Assembly: GCF_024397915.1 (NCBI RefSeq)
Contig: NZ_CP073347.1
Coordinates: forward strand, 744,001-808,000
Source of the DNA: Marinobacterium rhizophilum
GTDB taxonomy: Bacteria > Pseudomonadota > Gammaproteobacteria > Pseudomonadales > Balneatricaceae
DNA: 64,000 bases
Direction: 5' to 3'
Shown here: in pieces, positions 36,738 to 45,197 of the stretch
Position numbering within the stretch: position 1 is the stretch's first letter
Layout of the letters: each line of letters starts with the position of its first letter
Position numbers and translations under genes: made by a program
The notes under the pieces: generated by a model
What the model saw: the letters and a program-made list of their open reading frames with translations, nothing else
Database searches by the model: none
What the model was told of the DNA's origin: nothing

Positions 36738-37316
36738 ATGAACAGGAAGACAACGCGGCTATGGATACCGGCAGTGCTGGCGGGAATGCTGGCGGGGGCG
36801 GGCAGCGTCATGGCCGGGTCGCTGGCGGAGGAAACCTACAGTCGTCATGTCGATAGTGGCGGCGCCATTTCCCTGCCCAGCGATTTTAGACTGAGCTGGA
36901 CTCACCTGGGCTCCTGGGTGGTGTCCGAGGCGACGGCGCCGGGGGCGGGCTTTCATGATGTCTATACCCAGGCCGAGGCGGCCCGTTCTTTTCGGGAAAA
37001 CGGCGTCTTCCCCGATGGTGCCGTACTGATCAAGGAAATCCGCACTATTGAATCCGGCGACAAGACGACCGGCCCTGCGCAGTGGGCCAGGGATCCGGCG
37101 GTCTGGTTCGTGATGGTGAAGGATACCCAGGGTCGCTTTGACAGCCCGCACTGGGGCGAAGGCTGGGGTTGGGCACTGTTCAAGGCCGAAGAGGCCAGTG
37201 TCAACGCATCGGCCAGCTTTGAAGAAACCTGCAAGGGCTGTCATGTACCGGCACAGCAGAACGACTGGGTCTTCACCGAAGGCTACCCGACGCTTCAGGC
37301 GCCGCTTGTGAAGTAA
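36738..37316 (+). CDS. Periplasmic cytochrome P460 family protein
   Basis: A 192-residue protein with signal peptide (NRKTTRLWIPAVLAGMLAGAGSVMA). The cytochrome P460 fold ends in the c-type haem motif CKGCH (about residues 166-170). P460 proteins oxidise hydroxylamine or bind NO in some bacteria and form cytochrome c'-beta in others. The Lys that cross-links haem in true P460 cannot be fixed by eye. GGAGGTG precedes the ATG. It is divergent from the AraC-type regulator. Confidence 0.87.
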   Translation: MNRKTTRLWIPAVLAGMLAGAGSVMAGSLAEETYSRHVDSGGAISLPSDFRLSWTHLGSWVVSEATAPGAGFHDVYTQAEAARSFRENGVFPDGAVLIKEIRTIESGDKTTGPAQWARDPAVWFVMVKDTQGRFDSPHWGEGWGWALFKAEEASVNASASFEETCKGCHVPAQQNDWVFTEGYPTLQAPLVK

Positions 37317-37403
37317 AACGAGCAGCCGGCTCAGGAGCGGGTGGGCTATTCGTAATGGGTGGTTGGTGAGGCGCACGCCCTGATGGGTGAAGCAGAACAA
37401 TGT

Positions 37404-37480
37404 GCAAGGTCAGGGCCAGGCTTATGCCAGGCGTGACCTTGCAAGGGGGAATAAAAAGGACGCGCGGCTGGGCGCGCGCC
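37404..37480. terminator. Two hairpins between convergent P460 and GMC genes
   Basis: A long stem with outer arms GCAAGGTCA (37404-37412) and TGACCTTGC (37434-37442) could end the plus-strand P460 transcript. A GC-rich stem (CGCGCG arms within 37461-37479) is followed on the minus strand by TCC and TTTTT. It fits a rho-independent terminator for the GMC oxidoreductase transcript. Confidence 0.55.
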
Positions 37481-37503
37481 AAAGTGGGTTGAAAGATCAG
37501 GCG

Positions 37504-39078
37504 TTAGATCATCTGCTTTTGCATCTGGTCGGCGATGTATTCTGCCTGGCGGATCGCCAGCGCGACGATGGTGAGGGTGGGGTTTTCAGCGCCGCTGGAG
37601 GTAAATTGGCTACCATCCGAGATGAACAGGTTTTGAATGTCATGGGATTGGCCCCATTTGTTCACGACACCATCCTGTGGGCGCTCACTCATGCGGTTGG
37701 TCCCCATGTTGTGGCTGGCCGGGTAGCGGTCCATGACATTGACCTTGGTCGCCCCCGCCGCTTCAAGAATGGCGGTTGCTTGCTGATTGGAGTGTTTGAT
37801 CATGGCCGTGTCATTCGCATGATTGCCTTTGTAAACCACAGGAATTGGCAAGCCATACTGATCTTTCTCGGTGGGGTGCAGCGTTATGGAGTTTGACTCC
37901 ACGGCCAGGTCCTCGCCGCAGATCCAGAAGCCCGCCATGTTTTCGTAGTTGGCCAGGGAATTGGCCAGTTCGCGTCCCCAGCCCCCGGGCTTGAGAAACG
38001 CGGACATGAAGGGGAGGCCGATGTGCAATATTTCCAGCTCGTAGCCGGCAACGTGCCCGCGAGATGGATCATTGTCCGCCCAGGTTGAAACCAGGCCGGG
38101 TACGACAGGGCTCTTGTGCATGTTGACGGTATCAGGCATTTCTCCGTATATGCCGGTGCCTGTGTGTGTCATGTAGTTTTTACCCACCTGGCCGGATGAG
38201 TTGGCCATGCCCTCCGGGAACATGTCGGAGGCGGAATTAAGCAACAGCCTCGGTGATTCGATTGAGTTGGCGGCCACCGCAACCAGGCGGGCTTTCTGGA
38301 AATGCTGGTTACCCGCTTTGTCGACGTAGAGCACACCCGTTACTTTGCCTGTCTTGTCATGCTCGATGCGCAGGACCATGGAATCGGGCCTGACTTCTAT
38401 ATTGCCCGTCGCCTCGGCCTTGGGAATGGAGGACTCCATCGTTGACCACTTGGCACCGAAGCGACATCCCTGCATGCAGAATCCGGTCACCTGGCAGGCA
38501 GGGCGGCCGTCCCGCGCCTGGGTATTGATCGCCAGGGGGGCCGGGCGACAGTGGGCACCAACACGTTTTGAACCCTCGGCAATGACCTTGAAGTGACTGC
38601 TTGGCTCATGATACGGCAGGCCAGAGGCCTTGGTACCGGTGACCCCCAGTTTGGCTTCCGCCTTTTCATAGTAGGGGGCAAGATCAGCGTAGGAGATAGG
38701 CCAGTCCAGTACATTGGCGCCGGCAATATCGCCATTGAGCGAGTGCATTTTGAATTCGTGTTCCTGGAAGCGCAGGGAAACGCCCGCCCAGTGTATGGTC
38801 GCGCCACCCACGCCTTTTACCAGCCATGTCGGCAGATTGGGTGATGTTTGCGTCAGTGCTGTTGGGCCGGCTGTGATTCGCTTGTCCAGCCAGGTGATCT
38901 TGCTGAACATTTTCCATTCGTCGTTCTCGATATCCGACCTTTCGAAACGTTTACCGGCCTCAAGTACGACGCAACGGATACCTTTCTCTGCCAGCTCCTG
39001 TGACAGGGTGCCACCGCCCGCGCCGGAACCGACGATTACGACCAGGCTGTCGTCGTTCAAATCAAATGCAGTGGTCAT
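37504..39078 (-). CDS. GMC-family FAD oxidoreductase (membrane-bound dehydrogenase large subunit type)
   Basis: Flavoprotein of 524 residues related to the large subunits of gluconate 2-, sorbitol and fructose dehydrogenases. The FAD site VVIVGSGAGGGTLSQELAEKG (about 13-33) is followed by VLEAGKRFE. A Cys-containing segment reads ACQVTGFCMQGCRFGAKW, and the C-terminal GMC active-site region is SHNMGTNRMSE ... SSGAENPTLTIVALA. The ATG at 39078 has AAGGAG 7 nt upstream and lies 2 bases after the small-subunit stop. It probably oxidises a sugar or alcohol in the periplasm, carried out by its TAT-signal partner. No cytochrome c subunit adjoins. Confidence 0.9.
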   Translation of the reverse strand: MTTAFDLNDDSLVVIVGSGAGGGTLSQELAEKGIRCVVLEAGKRFERSDIENDEWKMFSKITWLDKRITAGPTALTQTSPNLPTWLVKGVGGATIHWAGVSLRFQEHEFKMHSLNGDIAGANVLDWPISYADLAPYYEKAEAKLGVTGTKASGLPYHEPSSHFKVIAEGSKRVGAHCRPAPLAINTQARDGRPACQVTGFCMQGCRFGAKWSTMESSIPKAEATGNIEVRPDSMVLRIEHDKTGKVTGVLYVDKAGNQHFQKARLVAVAANSIESPRLLLNSASDMFPEGMANSSGQVGKNYMTHTGTGIYGEMPDTVNMHKSPVVPGLVSTWADNDPSRGHVAGYELEILHIGLPFMSAFLKPGGWGRELANSLANYENMAGFWICGEDLAVESNSITLHPTEKDQYGLPIPVVYKGNHANDTAMIKHSNQQATAILEAAGATKVNVMDRYPASHNMGTNRMSERPQDGVVNKWGQSHDIQNLFISDGSQFTSSGAENPTLTIVALAIRQAEYIADQMQKQMI

Positions 39079-39080
39079 GT

Positions 39081-39641
39081 TCAAACTCCTTCAATCCAGT
39101 CATTTTTTTCGTAGCCGCGGTAACGGTAACCACCCTGTTCCCAGGATGATCCGCCGTAACCGAAGCGAGGCCAGAGTTCGGGGTTGTTATAGATGCCCAT
39201 CATCAGGTCACCCCTGATCTTCTGGAAAAAGGGCGTGTCTTGCTGCGCCTTGAGAAGGGTGACGCGGTCCGTCTCGGCGGCGATGTCCAGGTAAGGCTTG
39301 CCGAAATGCTGTTGTGCCTGTGCATCCAGGGCGGCGACACCTTCCTTGAGCAGGGCTTTGAGATCAGCATCCGTCTCGGCCTTTTCGGCCAGCGGGGTCA
39401 TCACCTGGGCGTAGTACTTGTCCTCGAGCCGGTCGTGGGGGTAGATATCGCGGGCCATGCGCAGCAGGGTGGCGCTGGCATGATCGCCCACCGCCTTGGC
39501 GGCCCAGGCGGCGGGGGAAAGCAGGGTGCCGCCCAGCGCACCAACGCCGACGGCGGCGGCTGTGCTGCGGGCCAGAAAGCGGCGCCGGCCTAAGTTGGCG
39601 CCGGCTGTGGCGCGGGTATCTGCGGTTTTATTCTTGTTCAT
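39081..39641 (-). CDS. TAT-exported small subunit (gluconate 2-dehydrogenase subunit 3-like)
   Basis: A 186-residue protein with a twin-arginine signal (GRRRFLARSTAAAVGVGALGG, about 18-38). The body resembles the gluconate 2-dehydrogenase subunit 3 family (ATLLRMARDIYPHDRLEDKYYA, then GDLMMGIYNNPELWPRFGYGGSSWEQGGY). These proteins pair with GMC flavoproteins and probably carry them through the TAT system. It lies 2 bases from the GMC gene. Its start is 85 bases downstream of the acetoin operon's last gene, so read-through from that operon is possible. Confidence 0.87.
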   Translation of the reverse strand: MNKNKTADTRATAGANLGRRRFLARSTAAAVGVGALGGTLLSPAAWAAKAVGDHASATLLRMARDIYPHDRLEDKYYAQVMTPLAEKAETDADLKALLKEGVAALDAQAQQHFGKPYLDIAAETDRVTLLKAQQDTPFFQKIRGDLMMGIYNNPELWPRFGYGGSSWEQGGYRYRGYEKNDWIEGV

Positions 39642-39726
39642 GGAGCCTCCATCGGGTGGCGTTTTGCCACGGCAGAACGCCGGTCGTACCCTGTTATTGA
39701 TTGTTGTGAGTTACTGCTTTGCCGGT

Positions 39727-40470
39727 TCAGCCTTGCAGGCAAGCGCTGAAGCGGACCAGGCTTTGGTGGATCAGGTCCCCGTTGTTGTCTGGCAGGAGTT
39801 CAGCCAGGGATACGTGCAGAGTCGGGTCGATACGCTGGTCAATGTCGCAGGCCCGGTAGAATGCATTGCCGGCCTGCCACAGTGGCGCCAGCGGCTCGTC
39901 GCAGAGGATGACGGCATGCACCAGTACGGCGAACTCATCCTCGCCAGCCCCGGTGTGGCTGGCCATCTTGCGCCAGCGCTGGGCGGTGCCGGCCAGTTTT
40001 CGACCCGCCACCACCAGGTTGTAGTCGCCATTGCAAAAGGCGCCTTCCACCGAGGCGCAGCCCGCCGCTATGCCGAGCGGCGCCAGGCTGTCGATCAGCG
40101 GCTGGCACAGGCGCAAATAGCTTTCGCGAATCGCCCCCGGGGTGCGGCGCTGGCGAAAGGCCAGGGCGATATTGATCAGCCCGGGTGCCTGGGGTGTCAG
40201 GTCGCCGCCGGTATCCCGTACCACCACCGGCCAGCCCTGTGCGCCCATCGCCGCGCAGGCTTGATCAAACGCCGGCTTGCGGCCCAGGCTTCGTGGCACC
40301 ACCAGGGATTGTTCGCAGCGCCATAGAAGAACTCCGGAGCTTTGCTGGCCCTGCACCACGCGTTCGAGTAGTGCCAGCTCCTGCTTGAGACCCTCCTCAG
40401 GGTGGAGCGCAGGGCTGGGCAGGGGCTGAGTGGCTGTGTTATCGGGTGTTGCAGGCATTGGGCTGATCAT
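39727..40470 (-). CDS. Lipoate-protein ligase A family protein
   Basis: A 247-residue ligase or transferase of the BPL_LplA_LipB fold. The substrate-loop segments are LLWRCEQSLVVPRSLGRK, VVVRDTGGDLTPQAPGLINIALAF and FCNGDYNLVVAGRKLAGTAQRW, the last with the conserved Lys used for lipoyl-AMP handling. It is last in the dehydrogenase operon, directly after the E2 catalytic gene. It most likely lipoylates the free lipoyl carrier encoded at 41246-41479. The glycine-rich loop reads RDTGGD rather than RRxSGGG, as in LplA-like proteins attached to such operons. Confidence 0.85.
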   Translation of the reverse strand: MISPMPATPDNTATQPLPSPALHPEEGLKQELALLERVVQGQQSSGVLLWRCEQSLVVPRSLGRKPAFDQACAAMGAQGWPVVVRDTGGDLTPQAPGLINIALAFRQRRTPGAIRESYLRLCQPLIDSLAPLGIAAGCASVEGAFCNGDYNLVVAGRKLAGTAQRWRKMASHTGAGEDEFAVLVHAVILCDEPLAPLWQAGNAFYRACDIDQRIDPTLHVSLAELLPDNNGDLIHQSLVRFSACLQG

Positions 40471-40475
40471 GGGAT

Positions 40476-41168
40476 TCACCCCTGTTCGATCTGGTCGCAC
40501 AGATCACTGAGAAAAGCCGCCGCGGGGCCGCCATCCAGGGCGCGGTGATCAAAGCTCAGGGACAGCCCCATGATCTGGCGTACCTCAATCTGACCATCGT
40601 CCATGACCCAGGGCCTGGCGCGGGTTTCGCCGATGCCCAGGATCGCGATCTGCGGCAGGTTGACGATGGGGGTGAAGTGACGCACCCGTGACAGCCCCAG
40701 GTTGCTGAGCGTGAAGGTGCCGCCGGTCATTTCCGGTACGCTGAGCTTGCCGTTGCGGGCCCGGTCCTGTAGCTCTCGCCGGGCCTCGGAGCGAGCCTCC
40801 AGCGACTGGCTGCAGGCATTGAACAGGGTTGGCGCAACCAGCAGGTTGCCGGGCAGCGCCATGGCGAAACTGAGGTGCACCGCGGGATTGAGCTGTATCT
40901 CCCGGCCCTCGACCCGGCCATTGGCATCGGGGTGACGGGACAGGGTGGTGATCACGGCCTGGGCGATCAGGTCCTCGATGGAAACCTTCACGCCCTGGCT
41001 GGCAAGGCGTGCCTTGGTGGCAAACAGGGCCGTGGCATCGCAGTCGGCATGGTGGCTCAGTTGTGCGGCCTCATCCAGGCTCTTGCGCATGTTGTCGGCA
41101 ATCATGCCGCGCACACCGCGCAGCGGGATGACTTTGAGGCTCTGGGCCTCGGCGGTAGTGGTGGACAT
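40476..41168 (-). CDS. E2 acyltransferase catalytic domain (2-oxoacid dehydrogenase type), lacking lipoyl domain
   Basis: A 230-residue stand-alone 2-oxoacid dehydrogenase acyltransferase domain. It opens with VIPLRGVRGMIADNMRKSL, contains GGTFTLSNLGLSRVRHFTPIVNLPQIAILGIGE, and ends with the active-site motif LSFDHRALDGGPAAAFL (His and Asp of HxxxDG). Normal E2 proteins carry one to three lipoyl domains and a subunit-binding domain ahead of this part. Here those are missing, and a lipoyl domain is a separate gene just upstream. The start at 41168 has GGAG upstream. It probably forms the core of an acetoin-type dehydrogenase complex. Confidence 0.88.
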   Translation of the reverse strand: MSTTTAEAQSLKVIPLRGVRGMIADNMRKSLDEAAQLSHHADCDATALFATKARLASQGVKVSIEDLIAQAVITTLSRHPDANGRVEGREIQLNPAVHLSFAMALPGNLLVAPTLFNACSQSLEARSEARRELQDRARNGKLSVPEMTGGTFTLSNLGLSRVRHFTPIVNLPQIAILGIGETRARPWVMDDGQIEVRQIMGLSLSFDHRALDGGPAAAFLSDLCDQIEQG

Positions 41169-41245
41169 TATTATTCTCCGGATCGGATGACGGCGCCGGG
41201 CGCCGTCACTTTCGCAGTCCAAGCGGACGGGGGCTGGGCGTCGTA

Positions 41246-41479
41246 TCAGCTGATATGACCGATCAGCTCGCCCTTGGTGATGACGTCGTCGACATCCTTG
41301 AGGATCTGCAGGGTGCCACCGGCGGGGGCTTCCAGTTCGTACTGGATTTTCTGCACCATCAGCTCGGCGATGACATCGCCCTGTTGCACGGTGCCGCCTT
41401 CACTGGCGAGCCAGGCGGTGATGACCGCTTCACTGTCTTCTTCCCACAGGGTTTCGGGTACACGGACTTCAATACTCAT
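41246..41479 (-). CDS. Stand-alone lipoyl carrier protein
   Basis: A 77-residue single biotinyl/lipoyl domain. It runs from MSIEVRVPETLW through LMVQKIQYELEAPAGGTL, where Lys44 is the predicted lipoylation site, to GELIGHIS. GGAGA precedes the ATG. The start overlaps the E1 beta gene by 11 nt. It should shuttle acyl groups between E1 and the separate E2 catalytic protein, the role usually done by a fused domain. A lipoate ligase gene two positions downstream supports this. Confidence 0.87.
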   Translation of the reverse strand: MSIEVRVPETLWEEDSEAVITAWLASEGGTVQQGDVIAELMVQKIQYELEAPAGGTLQILKDVDDVITKGELIGHIS

Positions 41480-42509
41480 CTTGGCGGGTCTCCATTGTTT
41501 GCATTTTTTCGAAGGCAGCGATGATCTTGTCGGCGCTGGGCAGTGCCCACTGTTCCATGACCGGGGCGAACGGAATGATGATGTCCGGGAAAGCAACGCG
41601 CTGGGGCGGGGCTTTCATCGTGACGCCCTGTTCGGCCACGCTGCTGATGATTTCGCCACTCATGCCGTAGCTCTGGTAATCCTCGTCCACCACGATCAGG
41701 CGGCCGGTCTTGCGTACCGACGCCAGTACGGTCTCGCGATCCAGTGGTACCAGGGAGCGCAGATCCACCACCTCGGCACTGATGCCGCGCTCGGCCAGCG
41801 CTCGGGCAGCCTTGAGCCCGTGATGGACACCGGAGGTGATACCGACAATGGTGACATCACTGCCTTCGCGCACCACAGCGGCCTTGCCGATGGGGACTTC
41901 ATAGGCCTCTTCCGGCACGTGGACGATGGCGTCCTTCTCGGTGCCCAGCCAGCCCATGCCCTGCAGCGCCTTGTTGAACATGAAGATCACCGGGTTGTTG
42001 TCGCGGATGGCGGCGGTCATCAGGCCCTTGGCGTCGTAGGCGTTGGAGGGGGCGACCACCTTCATGCCGGGCAGGTGGGCGAAGGTGGCATGCAGGCACT
42101 GGGAGTGCTGGCCGCCATCACTGTAGCCACCGCCGGTGGAGGTCATCAGCACCACGGGCACCGGTATTTCTCCGCCCGAGAAATAGGTGTTCTTGGCCAT
42201 CAGGTTATAGATGGCATCGAAGCAGACACCGAAGAAGTCGACGAACATCAGCTCGACGATCGGGCGCATGCCATCGGAGGCGGCGCCGACGGCAGCGCCC
42301 ATGAAGGCGGTTTCCGAGATCGGCGTATCGCGTACACGTTGTGTCCCAAACTCTTCGTGCAGGCCGCGGGTGTTTCCGAAAACACCGCCCAGCGGGCCGA
42401 CGTCCTCGCCCATGACAAAGACTTTTTCATCGATACGCATTTCCTGGGCGATGGCCTCGGCCATGGCGCGGGCAATGGTGAGCTTGCGTTCTTTCGTGGC
42501 AACAGTCAT
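41469..42509 (-). CDS. acoB: Acetoin/2-oxoacid dehydrogenase E1 component, beta subunit
   Basis: A 346-residue transketolase-type beta subunit. It includes MRIDEKVFVMGEDVGPLGGVFG, TGGGYSDGGQHSQCLHATFAHLPGMKVVAPSNAYDAKGLMTAAI and the C-terminal region VVDEDYQSYGMSGEIIS. It forms the alpha2beta2 ThDP enzyme with the subunit at 43671-44657. A 2,3-butanediol dehydrogenase gene lies between the two E1 genes, which favours acetoin as substrate over pyruvate. AAGGAG precedes the ATG. Confidence 0.88.
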   Translation of the reverse strand: MTVATKERKLTIARAMAEAIAQEMRIDEKVFVMGEDVGPLGGVFGNTRGLHEEFGTQRVRDTPISETAFMGAAVGAASDGMRPIVELMFVDFFGVCFDAIYNLMAKNTYFSGGEIPVPVVLMTSTGGGYSDGGQHSQCLHATFAHLPGMKVVAPSNAYDAKGLMTAAIRDNNPVIFMFNKALQGMGWLGTEKDAIVHVPEEAYEVPIGKAAVVREGSDVTIVGITSGVHHGLKAARALAERGISAEVVDLRSLVPLDRETVLASVRKTGRLIVVDEDYQSYGMSGEIISSVAEQGVTMKAPPQRVAFPDIIIPFAPVMEQWALPSADKIIAAFEKMQTMETRQDEY

Positions 42510-42540
42510 TGGTTGCTCCTTTCGTTATCGTACTTGGGCT

Positions 42541-43632
42541 TCAGGATGCGACCTGCAGCTCTGGGCTGACGATGATCTTGACGTTTTGGTCCTTGTTGTT
42601 GACCAGCTCTTCGAAACCCCGGTCCAGTATGTTGGCTAGCGCGATACGGCCGGTGATCAGCGGTGTGACATTGAGGCGACCATCGTTGATCAGTGCGATG
42701 ACATCGGCGAATTCGCCGTTATAGGCCAGCGAGCCGATCACCTGCTTTTCAGTCGAAACGATTTCCAGAAAATTAAATTCGCTGGGCTCTTCGAAGATGC
42801 CGACCATCACGGTCGTGCCGGCTTTGCGGATAACATCGAGTGCCAGCTTGGCGGTCGCCTTGTGGCCGATGCACTCGAATGAGACTGAAGCACCCAGGCC
42901 ATCTGTCAGTGCCTTGACTTGCGTGACAACGTCGCATGCGTTCGGGTCAAGGACGACATCGGCACCTACTTCCAATGCTTTTTCCTTGCGTGCCGAGGAC
43001 ATTTCGATGGCGATGACACAGGCCGCTCCCGCCGCTTTGGCGCACATTATGGTACAGAGTCCGATGGTGCCTGCTCCAACCACAACCACGGTCTGGCCGA
43101 CCAGGCTGCCGGCCTTCTTGACCGCATGCATACCGACGGCGAGCGGTTCAATCAGGGCGCCCGCTTCTGTCGGAAATCCGTCAGGCAGTTTGTAGAGCAG
43201 GTTGGCGGGAATGTTGACGTACTCGGCGAAGGCGCCGTTGTTCATTAAACCTGTGAAAGCGAGGTTCTCGCAGATATTGTACAGACCCTGCTTGCAGTAC
43301 CAGCAGTCGCCACAGTGCTGGCAGGCATCGGCCGCGACGCGTTCGCCGGCGGCAAAGCCCTTGACGCCGTCGCCCAGGGCGACGATTTCGCCGCTGAACT
43401 CATGGCCGAGGATACACTGCCCCTTGAGCCCGGTCAGAGGGTGGGCCTCTTCCACCGGAATGAATACCGGGCCTGCTACGTATTCGTGCAGATCCGATCC
43501 ACAGATGCCACACCAGTGTACCTTGATCTGAACCCAGCCGGGTTGTGGGGCTGACGGCAGCGGAACGTCTTCGAGACGGACGTCACGGCGGCCGTGCCAG
43601 ACTGCCGCTTTCATCGATGTTGCTTGGTTCAT
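42541..43632 (-). CDS. Zinc-dependent 2,3-butanediol dehydrogenase-like alcohol dehydrogenase
   Basis: Medium-chain zinc dehydrogenase of 363 residues. The catalytic zinc motif is GHEFSGEIVALGDGVKGFAAGERV (His/Glu, about 75-98). The structural zinc Cys cluster is ACQHCGDCWYCKQGLYNIC, and the NAD motif is VVVVGAGTIGLCTIMCAKAAGA. The catalytic Cys lies in WCGICGSDLHEY. The long insert after it (PVFIPVEEAHPLTGLKGQC) is typical of (R,R)-butanediol dehydrogenases. Placed between E1 alpha and beta, it would turn butanediol into acetoin for the dehydrogenase. Related enzymes act on sorbitol or threonine. Confidence 0.87.
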   Translation of the reverse strand: MNQATSMKAAVWHGRRDVRLEDVPLPSAPQPGWVQIKVHWCGICGSDLHEYVAGPVFIPVEEAHPLTGLKGQCILGHEFSGEIVALGDGVKGFAAGERVAADACQHCGDCWYCKQGLYNICENLAFTGLMNNGAFAEYVNIPANLLYKLPDGFPTEAGALIEPLAVGMHAVKKAGSLVGQTVVVVGAGTIGLCTIMCAKAAGAACVIAIEMSSARKEKALEVGADVVLDPNACDVVTQVKALTDGLGASVSFECIGHKATAKLALDVIRKAGTTVMVGIFEEPSEFNFLEIVSTEKQVIGSLAYNGEFADVIALINDGRLNVTPLITGRIALANILDRGFEELVNNKDQNVKIIVSPELQVAS

Positions 43633-43670
43633 GGCTACTCCCTCTTATTTTTCAGGCTTGTCCACTCAGT

Positions 43671-44657
43671 TCAGACAAAAACCTTTTCCATGGCTTCTTC
43701 CGGTGCCGGAGAGGCGCTGTCTCTGGCGAAGGCGACGGCACTATCGACACGCTGATGGCAGCGCTCCACCAGGGCGGCATCGTCGGCGGTGGACCACTGG
43801 TACTGGGCCTCAAGGTGTGCACGAAACTTGGGGATGGGATCACGGGCCAGCAGGGCGTCTTTTTCGCCGTCCGGACGGTAGCCTTCGGCGTCACCCATAA
43901 AGTGGCCGGCCAGGCGATCGGTTTCGATCTCGATCAGGCTGGGGCCTTCACCGCGGCGGGCACGCTCGATGGCTTCGCCGGCCACTTCGAACAGGGCCAG
44001 CGGGTCGTTGCCGGGTACGAAGTGACCTGGCATGTTGTAGGAGGCTGCGCGCAGGTCGTTGCGCGGTACGGCGGTGGACTGGGCCTTGGCGACGGAAATA
44101 CCCCAGGCGTTATCCTCTATGACGAACACGACCGGCAGCTTCCAGACGGCGGCCAGGTTGAGTGTTTCGTGAAACGCACCCTGGTTGGCCGCACCTTCGC
44201 CCAGAAAGGCGACGGCAACGCCATCCTTGTTCTGCATCTGGCGTGACAGGGCGGCACCGACAGCCGGGCCCATGCCCTGGGCTATGATGCCCGAGCAGGA
44301 GAAGTTCACCGCGGCATCAAAGATATGCATATGGCCGCCACGCCCGCCGGAGAGGCCGGTTTTCTTGCCGAAAATCTCTGCGGTCATGCGATCCAGGTCC
44401 ACGCCCTTGGCAATGGCAATATGGTGTGGACGGTGGGTGGCGGTGACGATGTCGCTGGCCTTGAGGTGGGCGCAGACGCCCACGGCGCAGGGTTCCTGGC
44501 CGTTGGAAAGGTGCATTTCACCAGGAATGGGGCCCTTGGCCATGTTGAACGCGGGGGATTTGCCTTCCATGTAGATGGTTGCAATGGATTCCTCAAAGTA
44601 GCGGCTGATGAGCATGTGCTCGTACATCCAGAGTTGCTGTTCTTTGCTGGGTTTCAT
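43671..44657 (-). CDS. acoA: Acetoin/2-oxoacid dehydrogenase E1 component, alpha subunit
   Basis: A 328-residue ThDP-binding alpha subunit. It has GIIAQGMGPAVGAALSRQM, the ThDP motif GEGAANQGAFHETLNLAAVWKLPVVFVIEDN and phospho-loop-like HRPHHIAIAKGVD. The ATG at 44657 follows AAGGAG by 8 nt. First gene of the operon acoA, butanediol dehydrogenase, acoB, lipoyl carrier, E2 catalytic domain and lipoate ligase. Neither an E3, nor acoX, nor an acoR activator gene is in the window. The N-terminal region differs from Pseudomonas AcoA as I recall it, so another 2-oxo substrate is possible. Confidence 0.85.
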   Translation of the reverse strand: MKPSKEQQLWMYEHMLISRYFEESIATIYMEGKSPAFNMAKGPIPGEMHLSNGQEPCAVGVCAHLKASDIVTATHRPHHIAIAKGVDLDRMTAEIFGKKTGLSGGRGGHMHIFDAAVNFSCSGIIAQGMGPAVGAALSRQMQNKDGVAVAFLGEGAANQGAFHETLNLAAVWKLPVVFVIEDNAWGISVAKAQSTAVPRNDLRAASYNMPGHFVPGNDPLALFEVAGEAIERARRGEGPSLIEIETDRLAGHFMGDAEGYRPDGEKDALLARDPIPKFRAHLEAQYQWSTADDAALVERCHQRVDSAVAFARDSASPAPEEAMEKVFV

Positions 44658-44704
44658 GGAAACCACTCCTTTTATTCTTGGATGGGTACACTCGAGATGA
44701 ATAA

Positions 44705-44720
44705 AGCAATGCTTGTGCCA
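44705..44720 (-). promoter_or_regulatory. Sigma-54 promoter of the acoA operon
   Basis: On the minus strand TGGCAC-AAGCA-TTGCT is an exact match to the -24/-12 consensus. Transcription would start near 44694, about 37 bases before the acoA ATG. Acetoin operons of other bacteria are known to use sigma-54. It lies in the 540-base region between divergent acoA and SDR genes (44658-45197), which holds no other gene. Confidence 0.85.
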
Positions 44721-44791
44721 TTTATGTAACGTATTGTTTTTTATGTGTTTATATTATTTCTGGCACTGTGGCGGCGGTGTTGTGAAACAGG

Positions 44792-44820
44792 CTGTTGCAG
44801 TCGGTGCGACAGCCTGTCGC
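44792..44820. promoter_or_regulatory. Enhancer-type repeats upstream of the acoA sigma-54 promoter
   Basis: CTGTTGC (44792-44798) is followed by the perfect palindrome GCGACAG-C-CTGTCGC (44806-44820). It lies about 70-100 bases upstream of the -24/-12 element. The same 15-bp arrangement is found at the VOC and NarL-like promoters. Confidence 0.68.
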
Positions 44821-45197
44821 GGCCGGTGACACAGTGTGCGGGGCAGGAACTCTGGAGAGAGCGAATGCAAAAAGGATGCAGCATCGACCTGTGACGGGCG
44901 CCGGGTTCGGGGCCATTCTGGCAAGCCCCTGCTAAAGACCGGGTACCGATCTGCGGGAATCGAGCTCCATTTTCAGTGATTTACAGCAACTGTTTCTTCG
45001 TATAGCCGGTTATTCGGCCACCGCAAGGGTGTTATCGTCCGGTTTTGCCGCTGCCTGGCTGCATTGCGTGCCTTGCGCTGTGCCTGCCTTTGCAATTGTC
45101 GGTTTGTGCACAAGGGCTTCATGCAGGCAGTGAAACAACGCCCAGGCGTCTGGCCGGTGAACTACTGGCGGACTTCTGGGCCCAAGAGGATCAACGG

